The notes below the pieces were generated by a model that was not told the DNA's origin, did not search any database, and worked only from the letters and a program-made list of their open reading frames with translations. A program made the translations under genes and the position numbers. From an uncultured Salinimicrobium sp. (lineage in GTDB: Bacteria; Bacteroidota; Bacteroidia; Flavobacteriales; Flavobacteriaceae), in contig CAMPJY010000046.1 in the NCBI GenBank assembly GCA_946887025.1, positions 1 through 16,352 on the forward strand: 16,352 bases of DNA, written 5' to 3'. Of this stretch, positions 8,101-13,730 are shown in pieces. Every line of letters begins with the position of its first letter. The first letter of the stretch is position 1.

Positions 8101-8960
8101 CTAAGGGAGCACAGATTCCCCTCGGAGAACTGGCACAACTGAACTACCTGCAGGGCCCGCAGATGATAAAAAGTGAGGACACCTTCCTCACGGGTTATGT
8201 GCTTTTCGACAAAAAAGAGGAGTTTGCCGAGGTGGACGTGGTTGAGAGTGCCAGGGCAGCCATCCAGAATAAAATAGACGGGGGAGAGCTTGTGGTACCT
8301 AATGGGGTGAGTTTTAAATTCTCTGGGAACTATGAAAACCAGGTGAGGGCTGTGAAGCGGCTGTCGATAGTGATCCCGGTGGCTTTGATCATTATTTTTC
8401 TGCTGTTGTACTTCCAGTTCAAAAACATCATTGCCTCCAGCATTCATTTCTCGGGGGTATTTGTTGCCTTTGCGGGGGGCTTTATCATGATCTGGCTTTA
8501 TGGGCAGACCTGGTTCATGGACTTTGCCGTTGGCGGGGTGAATATGCGGGACCTTTTTCAGATGGGCACGATTAACCTGAGTGTTGCGGTTTGGGTAGGA
8601 TTCATTGCTCTTTTCGGAATTGCCACTGATGATGGGGTTTTAATGGGTACCTATATCCATCGGGTTTTTGAAGAAAAAGATCCCAGAACGGTTCCTGCTG
8701 TAAGGGCAGCTGTATTGGAAGCAGGATCTAAAAGGGTGCGTCCTGCAATGATGACCACGGCTGTGACCATCATCGCGCTGTTCCCCGTTCTCACATCTAC
8801 GGGAAAGGGCTCGGATATCATGGTGCCCATGGCAATCCCTATTGTTGGGGGAATGCTAATACAAATCATGACCATTTTTGTGGTCCCTATACTTCAGGCT
8901 TATTGGAGGGAAACTGTTGTTAAACGAAACGGGGATGGAGGAACTCCTGAACTTTCTTAA
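5124..8960 (+). CDS. cusA: CusA/CzcA-family heavy-metal efflux RND pump, Cu(I)/Ag(I) type
   Basis: This is the inner-membrane proton-driven pump of a tripartite metal exporter. With the ATG at 5124 it has 1278 residues, about 230 more than E. coli CusA. Family features are the NRLVTVLLLAGLIIWG first helix, the VPVDAIPDIGENQ block (45-57), GIAIAIGVMVD with proton-relay Asp430 (420-430), the GKEFMPSLNEGSFLLMPTAMP block (704-724) and the C-terminal helices with FGIATDDGVLMGTY (1164-1177). Methionines matching the three Cu(I) ligands of E. coli CusA are present: M719, M769 and M872. This favours Cu/Ag over Co/Zn/Cd. Extra segments are about four hydrophobic helices at 540-634 and a hydrophilic insert at about 777-850. 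The frame is open to an ATG at 5058, but its 22 extra residues match nothing expected before the first helix. The TolC gene starts 9 bases after the stop. Confidence 0.95.
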   Translation: MFSKIIKHFLYNRLVTVLLLAGLIIWGLVTSPFDWNTGILPKDPVPVDAIPDIGENQQIIFTEWPGRSPQDVEDQITYPLTSSLLGISGVKSIRSSSMFGFSSIYVIFEEDLEFYWSRTRMLEKLNTLPPGLLPEDVNPSLGPDATGLGQVFWYTLEGRDPEGNVTGGWDLHELRSIQDYYVKPGLSAVSGVSEVASVGGFVQEYQIDVDPDALKAYGIGIDEVMMAVKESNRDIGAKTMEVNKVEYLVRGLGYIESIEDIENTVVSATDNTPVLIKDLAVVTLGPAERRGMLDKGGAEVVGGVVVARYGSNPLEVINNTKEKIEEISPGLPKKILEDGTESQITVVPFYDRTQLINETIGTLETALSHEILITIIVIIVLILNLRASILISSLLPVAVLATFIAMKYFGVDANVVALSGIAIAIGVMVDVGIVFVENTIRHLEFPENKDPDKKKLLEIIYKATVEVGPAVFTALATTIVSFLPVFFMEHAEGKLFRPLAFTKTFALTASFVLGFVVLPSLTYYMFGFKARTAKAKRNWNILLIVAGLFLAIYYSFWLPLTLVVIGGLKLLQSRNPEFLGRYSNNIVFFLILAVTVFFLTEEWVPLGYKNSLFANYLFVIVLLAVTLLVLLSVVKFYEPILKWCLENKGKFLLVPLFTIFLGLMIWLGFPKIFGFVANGFDKVGWNIRTTAVWSGMAHSFPGVGKEFMPSLNEGSFLLMPTAMPHAGFEASKETVQKLDMAVMSIPEIESSVGKLGRAETALDPAPISMFENMINYKSEFALSNDGHRETFKVDDEGRFLLKSGDTLRNAEIIRAGIPSDQLIVDEDGNYFRNWREHIQSPEDIWDEIIEKTRLPGVTSAPKLQPIETRLIMLQTGMRAPMGIKVYGPDLETIQDFGIELEEILKTVPSVKRDAVFADRIVGKPYLEIDIDRNAIARYGLSVEDVQQTLETAIGGMQITSTVEGRERYPVRVRYPRELRNEPESVKQILVPTPKGAQIPLGELAQLNYLQGPQMIKSEDTFLTGYVLFDKKEEFAEVDVVESARAAIQNKIDGGELVVPNGVSFKFSGNYENQVRAVKRLSIVIPVALIIIFLLLYFQFKNIIASSIHFSGVFVAFAGGFIMIWLYGQTWFMDFAVGGVNMRDLFQMGTINLSVAVWVGFIALFGIATDDGVLMGTYIHRVFEEKDPRTVPAVRAAVLEAGSKRVRPAMMTTAVTIIALFPVLTSTGKGSDIMVPMAIPIVGGMLIQIMTIFVVPILQAYWRETVVKRNGDGGTPELS

Positions 8961-8969
8961 ACATTAATC

Positions 8970-10226
8970 ATGGAAAAATTATATAAAAAATACTGCCTTC
9001 TTGTCTGGGGATTCCTGGTTGGGATGCAGGTTTCAGCTCAAAATCTTGAGTCATATCTGCAGATCGCGGCGGAAAACAATCCGAAGGTCAAGGCGGCCTA
9101 TGCAGAATTTGAGGCTGCTCTACGTCAATCTCCTCAGGTTTCCAGTCTCCCGGATCCGACTCTCACTATCGGTGCATTTGGTCGGATGATGCAATCGGAT
9201 ATGGGAGCCGAAGAAGCAAAGATCAGTCTGATGCAGATGTTTCCCTGGTTCGGTACCCTGGAAGCAAAAAGAGAGGCAGCCGTTCTCATGGCTGAAGCTG
9301 AATTTCAGGAATATCTTGATGTACGGAATCAGGTGTTCTATGATGTCAAGGAAGCATATGCGGAGCTTTATCAGGTATCCGGGACCATTGAGCTTCAGAA
9401 AGAGAATCTGAATATTCTGGAAGCGTATAAGGATTTGGCTCTGAGTGGTATCAGAAGCGGGAATGCTTCCATGGTCAGCGTTGTAGGGATTGAAATTAAT
9501 TTGGATGCCGCTGCAACTGAAATTGCAATTCTCCAGGATCAATTAAGACCAATGAGAGCGGATTTCAATCTGCTCCTGAATCGACCTGTCCAGGAGGAGA
9601 TTGCAGTTCAGGATACTCTCCTATTCTCTTTTCCAAAAGAATTGGCCTCCCAGGAGACCTTTGAGGATCATCCAAGTTTACAGAAGCTTCAGAAACAGAA
9701 AGAAGCATACGAACTCCAGCAGGAGGTAGCCAGGAAAGAAGGAATGCCTCAGCTGGGAATTGGTTTGGATTACACTATCAACTCGAAAACTCCTTCCGGG
9801 ATGCACGATATGAATGGACAGGATCTGTATATGCCCATGTTGTCGGTGAGCTTGCCCATTTTCAGGAAAAAATATAAAGCCGCGAGGGAGGAAGCAGAAT
9901 TCAGGGAAGAGGTAGCCGTGCAACAACAGGTACTTCAGGAAAATGAACTCATCTCCGACTATGAGATGGCGAAATATGAGCTCAGCACAGCTCAGAAACT
10001 TCTTGACCTATATGAACGGCAGATCAGGAGTTCCCTGCAGGCGAATGAATTGCTGGTTTCTGCCTTCAGTAATTCCACGGGAAGTTTTGAGGAGGTGCTC
10101 GACATGAATCAGAGTATTCTCCTGCTTAGGATGCAGCAGCTGGAAGCATTAAAAAAAGGATTTACGGCTCAGGCCAGGTTGGATTATTTATTTTCAAAAA
10201 CATCAGGAAATGAACAAGAACAATAA
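8970..10226 (+). CDS. TolC/CusC-family outer membrane efflux channel
   Basis: This is the outer-membrane, trans-periplasmic tunnel component of the metal exporter (418 residues, normal for the OEP family). A signal peptide is visible, with likely cleavage after SA at 22-23 (mature N-terminus QNLESYLQIAAENNP). There is no lipobox, so unlike E. coli CusC it is probably not lipidated. Two OEP repeats of long helices and beta segments can be seen: the first has SLPDPTLTIGAFG (59-71) and the MQMFPWFGTLEAKREAA block (88-104), and the second has LSVSLPIFRKKYKAAREEAE. Met-rich stretches (GRMMQSDMG, GMHDMNGQDLYMPML) fit a copper setting but are not proof. It starts 9 bases after cusA, and its last 17 bases overlap the adaptor gene in another frame, so translation of the three is probably coupled. 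Confidence 0.92.
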   Translation: MEKLYKKYCLLVWGFLVGMQVSAQNLESYLQIAAENNPKVKAAYAEFEAALRQSPQVSSLPDPTLTIGAFGRMMQSDMGAEEAKISLMQMFPWFGTLEAKREAAVLMAEAEFQEYLDVRNQVFYDVKEAYAELYQVSGTIELQKENLNILEAYKDLALSGIRSGNASMVSVVGIEINLDAAATEIAILQDQLRPMRADFNLLLNRPVQEEIAVQDTLLFSFPKELASQETFEDHPSLQKLQKQKEAYELQQEVARKEGMPQLGIGLDYTINSKTPSGMHDMNGQDLYMPMLSVSLPIFRKKYKAAREEAEFREEVAVQQQVLQENELISDYEMAKYELSTAQKLLDLYERQIRSSLQANELLVSAFSNSTGSFEEVLDMNQSILLLRMQQLEALKKGFTAQARLDYLFSKTSGNEQEQ

Positions 10227-11964
10227 AAATATAATAGGAATAGTAATCGCCCTTGTGGCAGGATTGCTTTTAGGGTGGGTCTTCTTTGGAAGAGAATCTG
10301 CTTCTGAGGAAACTGCCCATGAACATGAAAATTCGGATAATGTGGTATGGACCTGCTCTATGCACCCGGATATCAGGAGATCAGAGGAAGGCAGCTGCCC
10401 TATCTGTGGGATGGAACTTATTCCGGTAGGAAATGAAGAGAGCTTGAACAGCGACGTTTTTCAGATGAGCGAAGATGCCATGAAGCTGGCAAATATCAGG
10501 ACCATGAAGGTGGGTACGGATGCAGCTTCCAAGGAAATGAGGCTGAATGGGAAGGTGACTATAGATGAAAGGAATTCCTATTCCCAATCCACACATATCC
10601 CGGGAAGGATTGAGAAGCTTTACGTCAATTTTACAGGGGAAGAAGTGACCCGGGGACAGAGGCTGGCTGTAGTGTTTTCACCGGAATTGGTTACTGCTCA
10701 GCAGGAGTTGCTGCAGGCCTACCGTATCAGAGAAGAGCAACCTCAGCTGTATGCTGCTGTTAGGCAGAAATTGAGTAATTGGCGCATCAGTGAAAGCCAT
10801 ATGGACCAGATAGTAGCCTCAGGAAAACCATTGCAGAGTTTCCCGATAAATGCCGACGTCAGTGGAGTGGTAACCGAGAAATTTGTGGAGCTGGGGGATT
10901 ATGTGGAACGGGGAATGCCCTTGTACACAGTTGCTGATCTATCACAGGTATGGGTGCTTTTTGACATATATGAGAGTCAGATGGCTTTTGTGGAGGAAGG
11001 CAGTAAAATAGAATTTACTGTGGCCTCCCTGCCAGGGGAAAATTTTGAAGGGGAGATTAGTTTTGTTGATCCCCTGTTAAATAGCACTACCAGAGTAGCA
11101 ACAGCGAGGGTTGAGGTTGATAACAGCGATGGAAAGCTCAAACCCGAGATGTTTGCTTCCGGGGTTGTAAAATCCAATATTGGAAAAATGGATTCAGAAG
11201 AGATCGTTATTCCGAAATCCGCAGTATTGTGGACAGGAAAACGATCTCTGGTGTACATAAAGAAGGATCTTGATGGCAATGTCGGCTTCGAGCTTAGACA
11301 GGTCGTTTTAGGGCCTTCCCTTGGAGATTCCTATGTTATAGAAGAAGGACTTTCGAAAGGCGAGGAGATCGTCGTAAATGGCACCTTTACTGTAGATGCT
11401 GCCGTGCAACTTGCGGGAAAACCCAGTATGATGAATTCTGAGGGGGCCACTACTGAAGCGCAACCGGACCTGGAGGTTTTTATGAAGAATAATACTCTTG
11501 ATTTCAGGGAAGAAACTCCTAAGGATTTCAAACAAGAACTGAAAGTCACACTGGAGGCTTACCTACGGTTAAAGGAGTCCCTGGTGGAAGGGAATGAGAA
11601 TCAAAACACCTCCCTGAGCGGCAGGTTTTCGGAGGTAGTAGAGGGAATAAATGCAGGTCAGATTTCCGGAGAGGCTCTGGATTTCTGGAATGAGAGAAAG
11701 TCAGCTTTACAGGCAGCTTCGCAGGGAATTCAGGAAGCTGAAATTCTTGAATTGCAGCGGGAGCATTTTATTTCCCTTTCGGAAGAAATGATCAAAACCC
11801 TGCTTGTTTTCGGTTTAAATAATCAAAGTATATTTGTAGACCACTGTCCAATGGCCAATTCAGATAACGGCGCCTACTGGCTCAGTGATGTCAGGAAAAT
11901 CAGAAATCCTTACTTTGGTGATGCCATGCTCACCTGTGGGGAAATAGTGAAAGAAATAAATTAA
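10210..11964 (+). CDS. cusB: CusB-type RND periplasmic adaptor with heavy-metal-binding and C-terminal DUF3347 domains
   Basis: This is the membrane-fusion subunit linking the CusA-type pump to the TolC-type channel. It has 584 residues, far longer than E. coli CusB (about 400) because of added domains. After an N-terminal anchor (8-26) comes a heavy-metal-binding motif (47-72) with C49, M51, H52, C63, C66 and M68 (WTCSMHP ... CPICGMELIP). The adaptor core (about 85-410) has barrel-sandwich, hairpin and beta-barrel segments, including VSGVVTEKFVELGDYVERG. A linker leads to a DUF3347-like domain (about 445-580), a helical region ending in HCPMANSDNGAYWLS, RNPYFGD and MLTCG (C546, M548, M573, C576). 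The same C-terminal pattern recurs in the lipoprotein encoded next, suggesting a shared metal-binding module. The ATG at 10210 sits inside the end of the channel gene, preceded by AGGAA. Confidence 0.93.
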   Translation: MNKNNKNIIGIVIALVAGLLLGWVFFGRESASEETAHEHENSDNVVWTCSMHPDIRRSEEGSCPICGMELIPVGNEESLNSDVFQMSEDAMKLANIRTMKVGTDAASKEMRLNGKVTIDERNSYSQSTHIPGRIEKLYVNFTGEEVTRGQRLAVVFSPELVTAQQELLQAYRIREEQPQLYAAVRQKLSNWRISESHMDQIVASGKPLQSFPINADVSGVVTEKFVELGDYVERGMPLYTVADLSQVWVLFDIYESQMAFVEEGSKIEFTVASLPGENFEGEISFVDPLLNSTTRVATARVEVDNSDGKLKPEMFASGVVKSNIGKMDSEEIVIPKSAVLWTGKRSLVYIKKDLDGNVGFELRQVVLGPSLGDSYVIEEGLSKGEEIVVNGTFTVDAAVQLAGKPSMMNSEGATTEAQPDLEVFMKNNTLDFREETPKDFKQELKVTLEAYLRLKESLVEGNENQNTSLSGRFSEVVEGINAGQISGEALDFWNERKSALQAASQGIQEAEILELQREHFISLSEEMIKTLLVFGLNNQSIFVDHCPMANSDNGAYWLSDVRKIRNPYFGDAMLTCGEIVKEIN

Positions 11965-11990
11965 AACCCCTAATATTAAAATTTTTAAAA

Positions 11991-12569
11991 ATGAAAAAAA
12001 TCAATATCATATTACTCGGATTAGTAGGCCTCTTCACCCTGAACTCCTGTGGGGAAGATAAAAAGAATAACTCAGCCGAAGAATCTGCCATGCCCATGCA
12101 GAACGATTCAAGAATGGAGAGTGAGGATACTTCTGCTAACCTTGATGATGGAAAGCAAACTGGAAATCCTGAGTTTGAGAATGAGGATCTCGCTGCTGTT
12201 TACGAGGATTACCTGGAACTGAAAACTTTCCTGGTAAACAGTGATGCTTCCAAGTCCCGGAAAGCCGGAGAAGAACTGGCAAAATCTCTTGAGCAGACAG
12301 AAGGAGGGGAAACGGCCCTGGAAGCTGCCCAAATAATTGCGTCTAATTCTGATCTAAAAGAACAGAGAACTGCATTTTCAGATCTTTCTGCTGCGGTGGA
12401 AACTATGCTGGCCGGAAATCTCGCTTCCGGAGCGGTCTACAAACAATTCTGTCCTATGGCTTTTGATGGAGCGGGTGGATACTGGTTGTCCAGTTCGGAA
12501 GAAGTCAGAAATCCTTACTATGGCGACATGATGCTGAAATGCGGAAGGGTAGAGGATACCATCCAATAA
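11991..12569 (+). CDS. DUF3347 lipoprotein, probable periplasmic copper-handling protein
   Basis: This 192-residue protein has a lipoprotein signal peptide with lipobox LNSC (lipidated Cys20). An acidic, Ser/Met-containing linker (21-62) leads to a DUF3347-type domain (about 65-190) predicted to be mostly helical. Its end carries FCPMAFDGAGGYWLSSS (153-169), EVRNPYYGD (171-179) and MMLKCG (180-185). The invariant-looking residues are C154, M156, M180, M181 and C184. The C-terminal tail of the CusB-type adaptor has the same residue pattern, so the two are homologous over this domain. A role as a periplasmic Cu(I)/Ag(I) carrier delivering metal to the pump is inferred from the Cys/Met pattern and the operon position; no activity is established. 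It is the last gene of the operon, 26 AT-rich bases after cusB, followed 35 bases later by a strong terminator. Confidence 0.85.
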   Translation: MKKINIILLGLVGLFTLNSCGEDKKNNSAEESAMPMQNDSRMESEDTSANLDDGKQTGNPEFENEDLAAVYEDYLELKTFLVNSDASKSRKAGEELAKSLEQTEGGETALEAAQIIASNSDLKEQRTAFSDLSAAVETMLAGNLASGAVYKQFCPMAFDGAGGYWLSSSEEVRNPYYGDMMLKCGRVEDTIQ

Positions 12570-12604
12570 ACTTTCCTGAGTGGCTGCATTAAGGGATTAA
12601 AACA

Positions 12605-12636
12605 AAAAAGGACCTGAATAGTTTCAGGTCCTTTTT
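12605..12636. terminator. Strong bidirectional rho-independent terminator
   Basis: AAAAAGGACCTGAA (12605-12618) and TTCAGGTCCTTTTT (12623-12636) form a perfect 14-bp stem with a 4-base loop. The A- and T-tracts at its base serve as U-tracts in both directions. It ends the efflux operon on the plus strand and the lipoprotein gene (stop at 12654) on the minus strand. Confidence 0.88.
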
Positions 12637-12653
12637 ATTTGCGTTTATACTTT

Positions 12654-13487
12654 CTACTGTATCACTATACTTCCTGTCACCGTATCATCCTCTCCAAATC
12701 CGAAGATTTCTGGCATATCAGTGGTTGGATCAGTTTCAAAAGTAAAGTTTCCGTCAGCAGGGTCATCCAGGAATAATCTGGAGTAAACGGTCTGCCCTAC
12801 AACTGGTTCAAAACCTTCCTCAAAACTTACTGCCAGGGCTGTATTATCACCTGCTGGAACAAATTCCCACCCGATGATATCATCTTCTATAATGGCGCCT
12901 GTATCATCGGAATTCAATAATACGATCCAGGCGTCCTGGTTGGTTGATATATTATCAAAAACGATGCTGTTGTCAACAACCGCCTGATCCATTATTGTAA
13001 AGCTTGGCGCAGTCACTACAAAGTTGGAATTTATGGCACTACCCAAAGAATCTGTAATCAGCGCATCGGCACCCGAAGTCCCTTCATATTCAAAAACCCC
13101 GTCGCCGTCGTCCTCATGGAGCATTACTACAAGAGAATCGCCATCTTCCAGAGTGACATCGGTAGCATCGGTATTATCGAGTTCAATTGTAATATCTGAG
13201 TGTGAACCTTCTTCCAGAACCTCAGATATACCAATAATATCACTGAATGTTCCATCTTCGTTTACTTTTCTCACCACCACCCAGGAATCAGCTTCGACAT
13301 TTACGTTGCTAACCACAATCTCGTTCTGGGAAACTACCTGCGCATTGGCTGTAATACTCGCAGTGGTTTCAGGAATTTCCACAGTACCATTATCATCGTC
13401 ATCACTACAACTGCTGAAGCCCAGGGAGAGCATTAAAACTGCGAAGTAAACGCTGTTTTTCTTAAAGGTTTTCATTAAATTTTCCAT
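12654..13487 (-). CDS. Predicted surface-exposed lipoprotein with two tandem DUF7282-like domains
   Basis: This 277-residue protein has a lipoprotein signal peptide ending at FSSC (Cys27), followed at once by SDDDD. An acidic stretch at this position matches the Bacteroidota lipoprotein export signal, so display on the outer face of the outer membrane is likely. The rest is two related beta-rich domains of about 115 residues (44-158 and 162-277). Each runs from a V-x-N-x-I-V-[FV] strand through a DxW[VI]V[VL] strand (67-72 and 185-190) and a DIIG turn (83-86 and 203-206) to acidic DxxGDGVF- or DDPADGNF-type loops. The pattern resembles DUF7282, seen in secreted archaeal and Bacteroidota proteins, and the Asp-rich loops could bind calcium. 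Function is unknown. The start may be the ATG at 13487 or the one four codons later (13475). It is monocistronic and shares a terminator with the efflux operon. Confidence 0.75.
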   Translation of the reverse strand: MENLMKTFKKNSVYFAVLMLSLGFSSCSDDDDNGTVEIPETTASITANAQVVSQNEIVVSNVNVEADSWVVVRKVNEDGTFSDIIGISEVLEEGSHSDITIELDNTDATDVTLEDGDSLVVMLHEDDGDGVFEYEGTSGADALITDSLGSAINSNFVVTAPSFTIMDQAVVDNSIVFDNISTNQDAWIVLLNSDDTGAIIEDDIIGWEFVPAGDNTALAVSFEEGFEPVVGQTVYSRLFLDDPADGNFTFETDPTTDMPEIFGFGEDDTVTGSIVIQ

Positions 13488-13684
13488 ACATCATTTCGTT
13501 TTAGTTGTTACTATAAGATTCTGAAAATCAGCTGTAAAGTGTGAAAAAATATGCTCTCCCGAAAATTATTAATAGGAAAAAATGCAACTTTAAAGTTAGT
13601 TTAACTCAGATGTTAATCCTGTCTCAATTCTCCCGAAAAGGTGCTGTTGCTTCCCAATTTTTTAAATAAGCCAGAATGCAAAAA
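13488..13684. other. AT-rich intergenic region with a short palindrome
   Basis: No gene is supported in this stretch between the two minus-strand lipoprotein genes. It holds a perfect 12-bp palindrome, AACTTTAAAGTT (13586-13597), followed at once by a small AGTTA/TAACT inverted repeat. On the minus strand, TTG (part of the palindrome arm) is followed after 16 bases by TAATTTTC, one base off the -7 consensus. This could be the promoter of the downstream lipoprotein gene, with the palindrome as an operator; both readings are weak. Confidence 0.3.
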
Positions 13685-13710
13685 AAACTGCCCCGGAATT
13701 GGGGCAGTTT
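13680..13710 (-). terminator. Rho-independent terminator of the metalloprotease gene
   Basis: AAACTGCCCC (13685-13694) and GGGGCAGTTT (13701-13710) make a perfect 10-bp, GC-rich stem with a 6-base loop. On the minus strand it is followed by eight Ts (complement of 13680-13687). It begins about 20 bases after the stop codon at 13731 and is oriented for that gene. Confidence 0.9.
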
Positions 13711-13730
13711 GATAAGAATTCAGAAATAAT

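Noticed and set aside
7833..8447. 204-codon open frame on the minus strand inside cusA
   Set aside because: It is antisense to conserved CusA porter-domain coding sequence, is His/Ser/Arg-rich with no recognisable domain, and lacks a promoter: a shadow frame.
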